Source of the DNA: Dendrolimus kikuchii
Lineage: Eukaryota > Arthropoda > Insecta > Lepidoptera > Lasiocampidae
Direction of reading: 5' to 3'
Assembly (NCBI GenBank): GCA_019925095.2
Contig: CM034388.1
Coordinates: forward strand, 30,386,934 to 30,450,933
Length of the DNA: 64,000 nt
Part shown: one piece after another, positions 9,341-20,546 of the stretch
How positions within the stretch are numbered: position 1 is the stretch's first letter
Layout: each line of letters starts with the position of its first letter
The notes under the pieces: model-generated
The model's database searches: none
What the model saw: the letters and a program-made list of their open reading frames with translations, nothing else
Told to the model about the DNA's origin: nothing
Translations under genes and position numbers: made by a program

Positions 9341-10210
9341 GTAAATGAAGGGTGATGTTGTGCCGTGCAACTTTACTACTTTAAAATAAACATTATTGGA
9401 GCCGACCGGTATTGCATATGACGATGGTAGGCGTCCTGACGGAATGACTCTAATTCCCTGGCAACGCGGCAAGACTGGTGTGGGATGCGACCTGCGTAGA
9501 CACGTTGGCCGCATCCTATTTACCAAACATGTCTAGATCAGCCGGCTCGGCGGCGGAAACAGCAGAATCACTCAAGCGGCGCAAATAGGCAACCCTCAGT
9601 GAGAGTTATATGTTTATGCTGTTTGCTGTCGAGACGCTTGGACCGTGGGTCCTGAGGCGATGAGCCTCTACCAAAATTTATCAAAACGACTCATTGACTC
9701 TTCAGGTGGTCAGAAGTCTAGATCACGGTCTAGGCTCAGTATTCTACTTATAGTCTTAAGGGACTATGGGTAGAATACAATACAAATAAATTAAGTTTTC
9801 TTTTATTGTATTCGATTATTTATAAATTTTTGTTAATTATTACTCAAAAAATAAATAATTTAAAAAATAAACAATAGTTGTAGGATATCGATAGTTTTTG
9901 AGTAATTATGTTTTTTTGTGAAAAATGTGAACTGTGTAGTCAAATGTGACTTTTTGAGTTATAACTCAGTTAATTGGCTTAAGTCATAGAATTTACAATA
10001 AAGCTATACTGAAGACTTAACAGATCAGACGAGACTGTATGGACTTTAAAATTCCTTTGCCTGTCTTTGTGTTTGTTTATGGTTTTAATGCCCACATGAA
10101 ACAACATTTGTGTGTTTTGCGAGTAGTTTATTTTAGGTCTTAATTTACTGTGCATAACCATACATATCTGTACATAACCACTTGTACTGGATAAATACAC
10201 AAACCGTGTT
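9341..10210 (+). repeat. U3 repeat, copy 1, split by RLE-1
   Basis: Segments 9341-9392 and 9864-9970 match 13700-13890 (ACAATAGTTGT.GGATAT.GATAG, GTCAAATGTG). The intervening 471 bases are an RLE-1 insertion. The right boundary near 10210 is a guess from the unassigned sequence that follows. Confidence 0.65.
9393..9863 (+). mobile_element. RLE-1 LINE 3' end inserted in U3
   Basis: Flanked by AAAATAAACA at 9383-9392 and 9864-9873. The 5' part encodes RRPDGMTLIPWQRGK and, past a frameshift, FAVETLGPW, found in invertebrate LINE C-termini. The PD-(about 15)-D spacing resembles the restriction-like endonuclease of R2-group elements; that assignment is inference. The 3' end is AT-rich without a clean poly-A. 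Confidence 0.75.
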
Positions 10211-11115
10211 TAGCTAAATTTGAAAAGGAATAAAACTGGAACTTGGATACCAGCTCAATACACTATATTCTAAATAACACAGCTATATTTTCCAGCTGAT
10301 ACTATAAAGTCCAAGAAAGAGATGATTAAATCTAATTTGTAATTATAATGATTTCCAAACAAATTCTTACTTACTTTAAATAAATTCGCTCTTTCTTTAT
10401 AATTTTATTCACCATAATAGAAGCAAATAGTTCAGGCGAATCACCATAAGTAATGATTACATTTTGCGAGAAGTGTTCGAACGTAATTGGTAAATTTGTA
10501 AGTCCTGATTATACGAGACGAATGGCAACCCTACGTCATTAGTCAAAGTTGGTCCCGAGGCATTGGAACTTCGCCAAATCACCTGAAACGCACCATTAGC
10601 CGTTCATTCATTCACTCAATACGCTCGAACGAGTAATGAGTGAATGGAATCGAACGATAAAAATGTTATGCCTCTATAAAATAAATCGTATAAATTTAAG
10701 TTTGGAATATTTAATTATTTGCATTATGCCGTGTACAGAATGAGATAACTAATACCAGCAATGGAGTTCGTTGGAATTATTTAGCCCAATGTGTACGCGC
10801 CATTATGAGAATTTATGATTAAATAAAAAAAAATATGTTGGTATGCAAAGAAGTGAAACAGATGGCCTAGATTAAAGAAGACTGGAGGAGGCTCAACCAA
10901 CGAGAGTTGAGCTCTGAACAGTCGTTTATAATAAGCCCACTTTCAAAGTAGCAAGCAGGAAAGTGGGCAGCGCAAGTATACTACGTTCGACATAATATCA
11001 GGTGTAAGTTGAGTGAGTTGTCATCCTTATATTACTTTTTAATAGATGGTGGGTGATCTATCGCAGCTGTCATTTCAGTCCAGATAATTAAAAAGAATGT
11101 AGACACTCGGCGTTC
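10211..11115. other. Unassigned sequence
   Basis: No gene, RNA gene or window-wide repeat recognised over about 900 bases. Short frames here lack domains and codon structure. Confidence 0.35.
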
Positions 11116-11117
11116 AT

Positions 11118-12020
11118 TAAGTAACAAAGTATTTTATTGTTGGTTTTATTAAAATTTATTTATTAGTTTTACTAATTAAATATTACATAATGTAATAATC
11201 TAGACCACGGGCCATAAAAATTACCCGGATTTTTGGAGGGCTTGGGGCCATGGGAAGTCCAACACGTAGAGGCCCCTTGACAAATTTAATGTAAATGTGG
11301 CGTGACACTGACCGGCGATACCCTGTCTACACCATATAATAATGCACCCAAGGACAAGCCCCGGCCAGTGTAGGGCTATTTTGGGAAATGAGAACAAAAA
11401 GTACCGGGCTATTAAGATGAACTGCTAGTGGTACTAGGGTTCTGGGAATATGGAGACTATGGTGTCTGCCCGTCGCAAAAATGGGCAAACGGTGACTCGC
11501 CACTCCCTGCATGGGCCCCAAAAATGCCATAGAAGACCGGGGCAACGTGGGTGTGTGTGGCTAAGGGGTATCGAGAGGTGGGCTGCAGGTTCACCAAAGT
11601 TACTTCCGACGTTAGGCTATTTGTCACTTCCACTCTTGGAGCTTGAGACTTAAGCTCTAGCGATCTCCACTCCGTGTCGGCTGGCTAAGGCAAGCACGGA
11701 GGCGGGAGCCTTATCGGGGGGGCGTTGTCGCTACTCACTTAAGGCTTCGCCACAAAGCTCCCCTGCGGGTAATTATTATTTATTATTTAATTAACAAAAT
11801 TGGGTCGTTTTGATCTTACGCTAAAAGGAAGTTTGCACTGAAAATCAGCGTTGTGTCGGATATAATTCCGCCACAGCAATATGTTTAGTGCAAACCTTGT
11901 TTGCTGAAAATGCGGCGTGCAAATTCTCAAATTATGCTTTGTGCATAATAATGTATAAAGAATGTAATTACATCTTTAGTTCTTCAAACAAAGCTTTTCT
12001 TTCTTTCTTTTTTAAAATAA
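11118..12020 (+). repeat. U1 unclassified repeat, copy 1
   Basis: About 900 bases, shared in part with 37113, 38040, 44713 and 52530. It contains GGGCTTGGGGCCATGGG, GTGGCGTGACACTGACCGGC and CTCCCTGCATGGGCCCC, then TTGGGTCGTTTTGATCTTACG. Copy 5 lacks the inner roughly 590 bases, which therefore look like an insertion into an older repeat. No protein domain recognised in either strand. Confidence 0.7.
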
Positions 12021-12524
12021 AAGTTACTCTCGATTTCCCTGAATTCTGCTCACCAGATCCTGACTTGGTAACCATGGCATCACATCGGGAGAATAGACTT
12101 ACGAGTAAAGATAAAAAAAATCGGTTTACAATTGACGAAGATTCGTGTAACAAAGAAATCGGTATAAGAAATTTCGAAGATTTCTCTCGATTTCCCTGAG
12201 ATCCAATTATCAGATCCTAATATGGTAATAATAAAATAATAATAATAAAAAACAATAAAATATTTATTACATAGTCATTACAACATAATTGTGTTAAAAG
12301 TAAAAGGTACAAAAAAGACAGAATTGTCGAAAGAAACGCTAGTTGTGAAGTCAGGTGGTTGCCAAGACCCTGCACTAGGCACAAACCTGTGTTACAGTTG
12401 GCAGTGGCAGCCATCCGACTGCAAGAAATTACTTGTAGGTAGTTAAAGGCTAATTTGTTACATAAAGAGAAAATTCGTGAATCCTAAACTAGTAGGACTG
12501 TAAAATATCAGGATGATATTATAT

Positions 12525-13002
12525 TGTTACGACCTAGACGAAGACAAAAGTGGATTCACGCCTGCATACCGTAAAAACACATTTTATTACCTATCGGCAT
12601 TTGGACTTCTTTTGCTAATTGAAAATTTGTGATTAGAAAACAGCCCACTGTGTATTGTAATCTTTTATGGCAGTCATTAGCCAGGTGTGTCGGACTGGTT
12701 CTAGGAAATTCGGTCCACGCGGCCGGGCAGACATATTGCATCTGTGCAGTATAAATCAATTCCCCAATTAAGATATGAAGCAGTCTAGCGATAATCACGA
12801 GCGAAGCAGACGTGTGTACTACATTCGGTAATCTATTTAATGACGGACTTTGCGCGTTTTATGGAATTACGATCTTCTGCATTACGTTTGGCTTTTTTGT
12901 GTTCGGCTATATGTGTACCTGTGTTATGCGTGTTTGTATAGTTCTAATAAACTCTATAATAATTCCAACGGAATTTTAATTCGAGTCCTGCCACTCGTAA
13001 CA
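12525..13002 (+). mobile_element. Solo LTR of LTR-1
   Basis: 478 bases from TGTTACGAC to CTCGTAACA with terminal TG...CA, short inverted ends TGTTACG/CGTAACA, a TATAAA at about 12751 and an AATAAA in AATAAACTC near 12950. The 4-bp target duplication ATAT is at 12521-12524 and 13003-13006. A solo LTR arises by recombination between two LTRs. No gag or pol is present. Confidence 0.85.
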
Positions 13003-13236
13003 ATATTTATATTTTTATTTAAGTGTCCGCATAGTATAGGGTTGTGTGCTACGATAATTATAGAAAGTATGATACCAAGAGTAGAAACCGACAATTTAAT
13101 CAAACAAATAATTATGTAGTAAGTATATTAAAAGTTAAAATAAAAACTTGCATCATCAGATTGTTCATTAAATCCTCGCAAAAGAGAATCTTTTCATACC
13201 TAGAATGATGCGTGAGGCTATTGAATTAAAAAAACA

Positions 13237-13445
13237 CCCAAATTTCAATGGAGAAGATGGTTGGCAAGTACCACCTGTTTGGGATTGTATATATATTATA
13301 TTAAAATTATTAGAGCTAGGCATGTTTGCTGAAGAGTTTCTTGCGCCGCTTCTTCTCTTCAAGCCATAACATGTTGCGAAGCGGTAGTAAATTAGATTAG
13401 GCTCCCATAGAGTAAATAATAACCATAAACAAAATTAAATAATTA
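13237..13445 (+). repeat. U5 repeat, copy 1
   Basis: GAGAAGATGGTTGGCAAGTA, TTGCGCCGCTTCTTCTC and ATGTTGCGAAGCGGT match 50090-50440. The second copy has about 130 extra bases after the first motif. Looks like a LINE 3' region; family unknown. Confidence 0.65.
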
Positions 13446-13689
13446 AAATTATGACATTTTTTCAAGTTCATGCGAGCATCGGACAAATCAGTTTGAACCG
13501 ATTTGAATGCGAGACTTGCCTTTCGAGTTCGGTATTTTGTCATTTGTTTACACAGAGACGTCAGTTTTCAATGACCAGGCGATTATCGCCCATCTACGTA
13601 CGATATTGTATGTTTAGTTCACATTATATTTTTTCTTCTTTCTTTCGACAATCGTATCTTGGAGGCAAGAAACTCTCTCCATGTAAGTA

Positions 13690-13895
13690 CTAGGAGTTTT
13701 TGGCGGGAACTGAAAGGGGACGTTGTGCTGTGCCGTTTCATTTTCTAAAAATGTGTAAATCCACTCTAAAATGAACAATAGTTGTTGGATATTGATAGTT
13801 TTTGAGTAGTACTTATGTGTTTTGTGAGAAATATGAACTGTATAGTCAAATGTGGCCTTTCGAGTTTTCACAAGAACTCCGTTATACGGCGTCAA
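13690..13895 (+). repeat. U3 repeat, copy 2 (uninterrupted)
   Basis: Carries ACGTTGTGCTGTGCCG and ACTCTAAAATGAACAATAGTTG without interruption. It is therefore the empty-site counterpart of the U3 copy that holds RLE-1 at 9393-9863. Confidence 0.7.
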
Positions 13896-13904
13896 TTGTA
13901 GCCT

Positions 13905-14229
13905 ACAATACATTTTTTTTATTTATTACAGGAGATCAGCAGACAGGCAGACGGCCCACTTAATGGAAAGCGGTTACCATCGCCTATGGACATTTGCAAC
14001 AACAAAGTTGCTTGCAAATGCGGTGCTGCTCTCTTAACGGAGACTGGAACTTGGTCACTAATGCCGGAACACAACTCAAGGCTGTTATGGCGACATACTT
14101 TAGACCAGGGGTGGTAGCCATCCAGTCGGGCAAATGCCCTACCACCTGGCTGTGGGTTGTTAAGTCGCCTCTTACGACAGGCCGCCCGGCCGCAGGAAAT
14201 TGTATTCTTTCTCCGTTCCTGCACGGATA
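13905..14229 (-). mobile_element. S1 SINE-like repeat, copy 5
   Basis: Full-length minus-strand copy, tail toward U3. It has a one-codon-scale change (AACAACAAAGTTGC) near its tail block but is otherwise close to the common S1 form. Confidence 0.92.
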
Positions 14230-14282
14230 AATTCCGCCTGGCTTAAAGGCCTAGTTGCCAAGCCATAAACTTAAAAAAAAAT

Positions 14283-14520
14283 TAGAAAGTACTATCTGTC
14301 TCTAAATAAATATGTCTAATATATTAAACATTTGCTTATTTATCTATTGTAATATATAAAATTCTTGTCACATATAATGTTAACAAATATATTTATTTAA
14401 ATTATTTTTTATATATGTATTAAATTTATAAATTAGTGTAAGTATGTATATTTAAATTGTACAGCCCTATCTTTTTTCTGCTTCACCTACATCGCCAGAT
14501 CTTTAATTAAAATTTGATTG
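14283..14520 (+). mobile_element. CRJ-2 LINE 3' UTR segment
   Basis: AGTACTATCTGTCTCTAAAT onward matches, on the opposite strand, the region following the stop codon of CRJ-2 at 45180-45350. It ends near CACCTACATCGCCAG, also found at 18478. Confidence 0.75.
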
Positions 14521-14663
14521 ATGTTTGTCTTTGTTATTTATTTTATTAAATGCGTATAATATATATAATAAAGCGATATCAGTATTTTGCTCAGGTACTA
14601 CAGGGTCTCTACATACAAATTTTTTTAAAAATATGTTAAGTAAAAGCTTGTCCTCCAGACCCG

Positions 14664-14994
14664 TTTTGTCCGTGCAGGAACGGAGAAAGAATACAATGTC
14701 TTGCGGCCGGGCGGCCTGTCGTAGGAGGCGACAAAACAACCCACAGCCAGGTGGTAGGGTATTTGCTCGACTGGATGGTAACCAGATGGTCACCCTGGTC
14801 TAGAGTATGCCGCCATAACAACCTTATGTTTTGTTCCGGCATTAGTGACCAGGTCTCCTTTAAGAGAGCAGCAGCGCATTTGTAGCACCTTTGGTGTTGC
14901 AAATGTCCATAGGCGATGGTAACCGCTTTCCATCAAGGGGGCCATCTGCCTTTCTGCTGAACTCTGCAATAAAAAATAAAAAAAAGACCCGATA
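14664..14994 (+). mobile_element. S1 SINE-like repeat, copy 6, with TSD
   Basis: A 7-bp duplication AGACCCG at 14657-14663 and 14995-15001 frames a full-length plus-strand S1 with the tail AATAAAAAATAAAAAAA. This is the clearest evidence that S1 is mobilised as a unit with a defined head. Confidence 0.92.
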
Positions 14995-15549
14995 TCCTAG
15001 CATTCAATACTGGTTGCATTCGGAACGGCCACTTACGAGCCTGGAGTCCGTTTTCCAATTTTCCAAAAGGTTTTTCTTAATATATTTTTTTATGATTTTA
15101 TCCTGTAAAATTGTATTGGTAAATCTCGGTAGCTATAAAAATAAACCATGGGTACAGTTTATTTTTATAGCTACCGGGAAATTGTATACTCGGGAAAAAT
15201 AGCCTGAAATCTCTACGGTATTGTTACTCAGTACAACTCAAATATTTTACTCGGTTCGTTGTTGATAAAGTGCTAGGTTCCGTCGTTGCTTTACAAGGCA
15301 ATGAAGGAGGCCGACTAGTGTTGCGCGTTTGTTTTACGCGGATATAATTCGTCAGAGCGGATATTTTATAATATACCTAATAACATTTCTGTGAAAATGT
15401 CTATGATAAACGGGGTCTAGTAAGAAGAGTGTTATCATGCCTCGTATATCGTAGAATCATCATTATATTAATACGTGAAGCAAAAAATTTGTACCCCGTT
15501 TTACGAAAATTGTGCGGACGGAGGAGCATGAATTTTCGCACACTTATAG

Positions 15550-15836
15550 TTTATTTTTTTATTGCAGCACTTGATGGAAAGCGGTTACCATCGCCTATGC
15601 ACATTTGCAACACCAAAGATGCTACAAATGCGCTACTGCTCTCTTAAGGGAAACTGGAACCTGGTCGCTAATGCCGGAACACAACTCAAGGTTGCTATGG
15701 CGACATACTTTAGACCAGGGTAGCCGTCCAGCCGGGCAAATGCTCTACGACCTGGCTGTGGGTTGTTAAGTCGCCTCTTACGACAGGCCGCCCCAACGCA
15801 GGAAATTGTATTCTTTCTCCGTTCCTGCACGGATAA
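15550..15836 (-). mobile_element. S1 SINE-like repeat, copy 7, nested in Hel-C
   Basis: Minus-strand S1 missing about 25 bases near its tail (the ATCAGCAGACAGGCAGACGG block). The sister Hel-C copy reads continuously across the insertion point (CGCACACCTGTATATAGAG at 31735), proving S1 arrived later. Confidence 0.88.
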
Positions 15837-15889
15837 AATATATAGAGAAGGAGTACAGAATGCTAATATATGTTTTTAATTATACCTAA

Positions 15890-16389
15890 AATAGTACATT
15901 ATGGTACTAGTGTGTAACATTGGTGATTACCGCCGAGGCGCCATTGAGACTCGAGCCGTAGGCGAGGGTCTTAAGAGAGCCGAGGACGGTAATCATCAAT
16001 ACACACGTGTATCATACGACGTTTTTCAACACACTTGTGAATAAAATAACAACAAAAACTCATTTTATTTAGTAGATAAAAAAAGTTATATATGAGTGAA
16101 AGTTTTATTTATTAAACACGTACGAGTTAAAATTATCTATTTAAATAAGAAGTTGCATGAAATGAGCAAGCAATAGGAACATTAATTTATTTGTTCTATA
16201 GAACACGATCTTTTTTTTTTTAATAAAAACTTTTTAAGAACAAAGCAACTCAACCAATAAAATTTTAGAAAAATCTATAACTCACTAGTGAGTTATAATG
16301 TTTTTTAGTCACAGTTTGATTATGGGTGTCATTCTGTGCCTAATTGCGGTGACCATAGAGCCACTTTATGAGCAAGTGTGTTGAAAAAT
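15890..16389 (+). mobile_element. FB-3 element inside Hel-C, copy 1
   Basis: Begins near TAGTACATTATGGTAC. Exact 16-bp inverted repeats TTTTTCAACACACTTG (16022-16037) and its complement (16373-16388) enclose 335 bases. It contains a further hairpin ATTGGTGATTACCG/CGGTAATCATCAAT. Its position in Hel-C is the same as in the copy at 31815. Confidence 0.65.
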
Positions 16390-16688
16390 ACATTACATGT
16401 ATAAAAAAAAACATTACACACACTACCATGTATTTGACACACACACTCTTTTGTTTATTGTCAAAATCAAATTAACAGTGTATCCTTGGCAAAATCTGTG
16501 TTTATAGAAGGTATAGTCTTTGACAACAGAGCCTTAATAATGTTCAAACTTATAATTTAAATTAATTATGGTCGAATTTCGACCATTGGGCAACCACTAG
16601 TTATATTTAAAGCTTCAAGATTTCATGCAAAGTATGCAACATAAAGCGTATGTAACTATTTATCTCGCGTTTGTTATATTATTAATTA

Positions 16689-16880
16689 CTAGCTTTTGCC
16701 CGCGACATCGCCTGCGTGGAAAGTTTTTTCTACATTTGATACCTGCTACCTGAAAAACGGACCCGCTTTCAGCTTAGCAAGTATCCATTCTTTTCTAAGT
16801 TTATGTTAAACTACCGATTCTGAAAATTTCATCTTTCCTAAAATCACGTAAGTCTGGGGTGACTGGGATCTCTATCTAAT
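16689..16880 (-). mobile_element. Hel-A-like Helitron 3' end
   Basis: A|CTAGCTTTTGCCCGCGAC at 16688 onward is the CTAG end with its hairpin-forming CGCG block on the minus strand. The body diverges from Hel-A after about 40 bases and the 5' terminus was not located. Confidence 0.55.
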
Positions 16881-16914
16881 ATTGCTTTTAATTGATTAAA
16901 TATTCAGCGTTTAC

Positions 16915-17105
16915 AAATTCAAATTCAAATTCAAAAGTTTTTATTCAAAATAAGTTCCACTGGAGAACACTTTTTGAGGGTGATACATGTAAGTTAAAAT
17001 TTAATTTTTTACTTCCTATTCTATGTACACCGCTTCGCAACGTGTTGATGCTGTAAAGGAGAAGAAGCGGCAAGAAACTCCCCAGCAACACGTCTAGCTA
17101 AATAT
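16915..17105 (-). mobile_element. LINE 3' end with (TTTGAA)n tail
   Basis: On the minus strand the sequence runs from GCCGCTTCTTCTCC and ACGTTGCGAAGCGGTG to AGTGTTCTCCAGTGGAACTT, then TTTTGAATTTGAATTTGAA. The short-repeat tail marks the 3' end of a non-LTR element. A relative lies at 50756-50816. Confidence 0.6.
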
Positions 17106-17663
17106 TGTTTTTCTTTATATTTCATATTCTATTTATATCTCAAATTCTTTTTTTTTAATAAGTTTTGTACAGAAGTATGTTACAGAATCACTTTTTGAAG
17201 AATTAATGGAGTTGTAGCAAACAATGCATACTCAATAAGACCAAGACAATAAAAGGAAAGAAAAATAATATTATAGTTATAATAATGACATGACGTGCTA
17301 AAATGTTATGCTGCAATATGTCTCCACAAATTCCTTAGAAGCATGACAAGATTAAAAAAAATAAAAAAGTTATACAAAATTTAGTATAAGAGGTTGGAGC
17401 TAGGCGCTATGTAAATGAATTTTTGTCATTTAAATATTCTTCAATAGTGTAGTATACCTTTTTTCGGATACAATGTACTGTCGCGGATATTTATACCGTC
17501 ACTATCTGAAAGCACGTCTCATATATCATCAATCCCGGACTCATAAATAACTATCTGTTCGTTCCACGGCAATCTGTTAGTGTAGAAGCAGTTCTTAGTT
17601 TGATGTTTCACAATAAAGATTTATTCTCGTTATATATCTTTTACTTCTTAGATTTCCTGGTTC
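17106..17663. other. Unassigned sequence
   Basis: No coding frame or recognised repeat. The segment 17470-17640 resembles an LTR or 3' UTR end (AATAAAGATTTATTCTCG) but has no partner in the window. Confidence 0.3.
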
Positions 17664-17830
17664 TATATAAATGTCAGGAGCCTTAAGAACAGACCAGCGT
17701 GCATGACAAGAACTATGAATGTCAAAGAAGCAAGTGAGGTGTGTAAGAATAAGCCAGAATGGCGCTCTGTTGGTCGTGCCTACCCCGCAAGGGAATTGCC
17801 GTGAAGTTATGTATGTATGTATGTATATAA
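17664..17830 (+). mobile_element. RTE-1 very short insertion with TSD
   Basis: TATATAA at 17664-17670 and 17824-17830 brackets 153 bases covering only the last 40 or so codons of RTE-1, its stop and the ATGTATGTATGT tail. Confidence 0.85.
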
Positions 17831-17879
17831 CTGTGGTTTTGGATAGATGATTTTATTTTCATAGAATAGACGAATAGGG

Positions 17880-18091
17880 GCTATAAATCGGAGCAGGAGA
17901 TTACGAAAATGTAATTTTTAAAATTTTTGTCTACCTGTCTGGATGTTCCGGCTAATCTATGAAACGGCTGGAGCGATTTTGACGGAATTTTCACTAGCAG
18001 ATAACTGATGTTATAAAGAGTAACTTAGACAACTTTTTTTAGGGTTCTGCTACAAAAAATTCCACGCGGACGAAGCCGAAAGCACAGCTAG
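17880..18091 (+). mobile_element. Hel-E Helitron, copy 1
   Basis: GGAGCAGGAGATTACGAAAA ... ATGTTCCGGCTAATCT ... GGACGAAGCCGAAAGCACAG, then CTAG|T at 18088-18092. It matches 35645-35873. The 5' TC terminus is not clear. Confidence 0.65.
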
Positions 18092-18154
18092 TATAATATA
18101 TAATTTAATTAGTAACGTAAAAAAAAATGGTTTTATGGTAAAGTTTGTATACTA

Positions 18155-18456
18155 TTTTTTCTTTTTATTACAGGAGATCAGCAGGCAGGCAGACGGCCTA
18201 CTTGATGGAAAGCGGTTACCATCGCCTATGGACATTTGCTACAAATGCGCTGCTGCTCTCTTAAGGGAGACTGGAACCTGGTCACCAATGTCGGAACACA
18301 ACTCAAGGTTGTTATGGCGACATACTTTAGACCAGGGGTGGTAGCCATCCAGTCGGGCAAATGCCCTACCACCTGGCTGCGGGTTGTTTTGTCGCCTCTT
18401 ACGACAGGCCGCCCCAACGCAGGAAATTGTATTCTTTCTCCGTTCCTGCACAGATG
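18155..18456 (-). mobile_element. S1 SINE-like repeat, copy 8
   Basis: Minus-strand copy lacking about 20 bases (the CACCAAAGGTG block: GACATTTGCTACAAATGCG). It abuts a CRJ-2 3' end at 18462. Confidence 0.9.
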
Positions 18457-18461
18457 AGGAT

Positions 18462-18640
18462 ATTTTCTTTCTGCTCCACCTACATCGCCGAATTTCTTTT
18501 AAATTAGGTTGCCTGGAAGAGATCGCTTTTAGCGATAAGGCCGCCTGTTGTTTTGCCAAGAGGTATTGTAATTATGCATTTTGTTTTTGTATTTGTTTAT
18601 TTTGGTGAGCAATAATTGTTATCTATCTATCTACTTTAAC
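18462..18640 (+). mobile_element. CRJ-2 LINE 3' terminus with (CTAT)n tail
   Basis: GGTTGCCTGGAAGAGATCGC and TAGCGATAAGGCCGCCTG lead to TGGTGAGCAATAATTGTTA and CTATCTATCTA. The same terminus, inverted, closes the CRJ-2 copy at 45043. Confidence 0.75.
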
Positions 18641-18880
18641 ACTTTTATTTCCTAGTAATATATCCCGGAACCAATCCGAGGTCAAACCTAAATCACCGAC
18701 TTTCGCGAAACAATTCACAGCACGAGCCGGTGAGACGGCTAAAAAAGTGCGTAACCGAAAAACTTTGCGCTATCTCGTCGCGAATATATGTAGTATCGAA
18801 CCATGTCCGTCATGTACCAGTATATATGTATATCTGTATATATAAGTAGATAGTACTTTATTTATATTTTATTTTATTTT

Positions 18881-19060
18881 TTTCTAATACACCACCAAAA
18901 ATCTTATATTGAAATTTCGTTTAAAATCTCCTCAGACACCGGGTTGCCTGAAAGAGATCGCTATAAGCGATAAGGCCGCCCATTGTTCTAATGCAAATGT
19001 ATCCATATCAATTGTCTAGATTTAAGATTATGGTGAACAATAAAATCAAAATCGATTTAA
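18881..19060 (+). mobile_element. CRJ-2-related LINE 3' terminus
   Basis: GGTTGCCTGAAAGAGATCGC..AGCGATAAGGCCGCCC with a downstream TGGTGAACAATAAAATC. It is a diverged relative of the 18462 copy. Between the two, 18641-18880 holds nothing recognised. Confidence 0.65.
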
Positions 19061-19125
19061 TGTCAAAAAATTACACAAAAATAATGTTTACATAGATTTT
19101 TTTTTTCTATTATTATTAACATATG

Positions 19126-19800
19126 CTATGCTGGAGCAAGTGAATGAGTTTGTATATCTTTGATGTGCTTTTAGCAGTGATGGAAGGTACACCGCTGATA
19201 TAGAAAGAAGAGTGAATTTGGGGAATAGTTTGAATGGAGCGTTAGGTAAACTTCTAGGCGCTAAGAACCTCAGCCAGAAGGCCCAGCTCGCCATACACAA
19301 CGCGGTGCTGGTACCTACGCTCACGTATAGATGCGAGAGTTGGGTATGGAAGAGAGAGCATGAAAGTAGAGTAAACGCGGTCGAGATGCGAGCACTGCGC
19401 AAAATCTGCGGAGTGACGCTCGCGGACCGCGTTCGTAATACCGAAGTAAGAAAGAGAGTTGGTCTGAAAGAGAGTGTCGGGGTGAAGGTAAGGAAAGGAA
19501 TGCTCCGGTGGTTCGGGCATGTGGAAAGAATGCATGATGAAAGAATGACTAAACAGATATACAATGCAAAAGTGGATGGATGCAAACGTCGTGGAAGGCC
19601 ACGATACACCTTCCATGATCAAATTGATCGTGTACTAGCAGAAGGTGATGTCAGGAGCCTTAAGAACAGACGAGCGTGCATGACAAGAGTTATGAATGTC
19701 AAAGAAGCAAGTGAGGTGTGTAAGAATGAGCCTGAATGGCGCTCTGTTGTTCCTGCCCACCCCGCAAGGGAACTACCGTGAAGTAATGTATTTATATATG
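19126..19800 (+). mobile_element. RTE-1 copy, about 675 bp
   Basis: Second-longest RTE-1 copy. After a one-base loss near 19160 (CTTTGATG for CTTGGATG), 19212-19781 stays open for 189 residues to the usual stop. The tail is degraded to AATGTATTTATATATGTAT. Confidence 0.88.
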
Positions 19801-19906
19801 TATTTTTGAAGCTTTTGTCCGAATTTTCCACCTTGCAGTTTACTTATTAAACTAGTTTTGTATCGAAGTTTGTATGGAACAAAAAAAAACACTCTGAGTT
19901 ACATGT

Positions 19907-19985
19907 ATTTTTTTTATTGTCTGACGCAAGCAAACAGGCAGACAGCCCACCTGATGGAAACCGGTTACTGTCTCCTATTGAACGT
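19907..19985 (-). mobile_element. CR1/Jockey-like LINE tail resembling S1 tail
   Basis: On the minus strand, AACCGGTTTCCATCAGGTGG, GCTGTCTGCCTGTTTGC and an AATAAAAAAA end parallel the S1 tail but differ at many sites. A separate family using the same 3' recognition block. Confidence 0.55.
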
Positions 19986-20049
19986 AATATTATATAGTGT
20001 TTCAAACCCACGTTTTGAGTAAATGTTGAAATCTGTAAAATTAGCCTAT

Positions 20050-20546
20050 TGTTACACTCGGGTCCCGACAAAAACAAAATCCACCTGCATATCTAAAACA
20101 AAGCACATTTATTACCCGGCGGCATTTAAAGTAAGAACATTGAAATTCTTTTATGGTCGTCTTCTTTTGTTTACTTATTGGCATACGGCCTATTGTTGTA
20201 TTGTGATCATTAGCCAGGTGTTACGGATTTAAAGCACAAGCTGATTCTAGGAAATTCGGTCCACGCGGCCGGGCGGACATATTGCATCTGTGACGTATAA
20301 AGCAATGGCCCGATTGAGGGAGCAGGCAGACGAGCGATAACCACGAGCGAAGCGAGACGTGTGTACATATCGGGAATATCTATTCGTGACGGACTTTGCG
20401 CGTTTTATGGTATTACGACCTTCTGCATTACGTTTGGATTTGTTGTGTTCGGTTATATATGTACCTGTGTTATACGTGTTTGTGTAGTTATAATAAACTA
20501 TAATAATTCCAACGGCATTTTAATTCGAATCTCGCGACTTGTAACA
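20050..20546 (+). mobile_element. Solo LTR of LTR-1, second copy
   Basis: 497 bases, TGTTACACTC to GACTTGTAACA, flanked by CTAT at 20046-20049 and 20547-20550. It shares TTCGGTCCACGCGGCCGGGC, GACGGACTTTGCGCG and AATAAACTATAATAATTCC with the copy at 12525. Confidence 0.87.

Larger units (their letters stand above)
15460..16600 (+). mobile_element. Hel-C Helitron, copy 1, with nested insertions
   Basis: Starts A|TCATTATATTAATACGTG and ends with hairpin GGTCGAATTTCGACC (16570-16584), then ATTGGGCAACCA and CTAG|T (16597-16601). TC start, 3' hairpin, CTAG and A/T flanks are Helitron hallmarks. S1 copy 7 lies inside at 15550-15836 and FB-3 at about 15890-16389. No Rep/helicase coding, so it depends on another element. 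Confidence 0.85.

Noticed and set aside
11888..12199. 103-residue plus-strand frame as a host exon
   Set aside because: It runs from the end of U1 into a small internal duplication (CTCGATTTCCCTGA at about 12031 and 12187), with no domain or splice context.
16022..16388. FB-3 16-bp inverted repeats as ends of an autonomous transposon
   Set aside because: No transposase frame between them, and flanking bases in the two Hel-C copies do not show a clear target duplication, so only a non-autonomous or structural label is justified.
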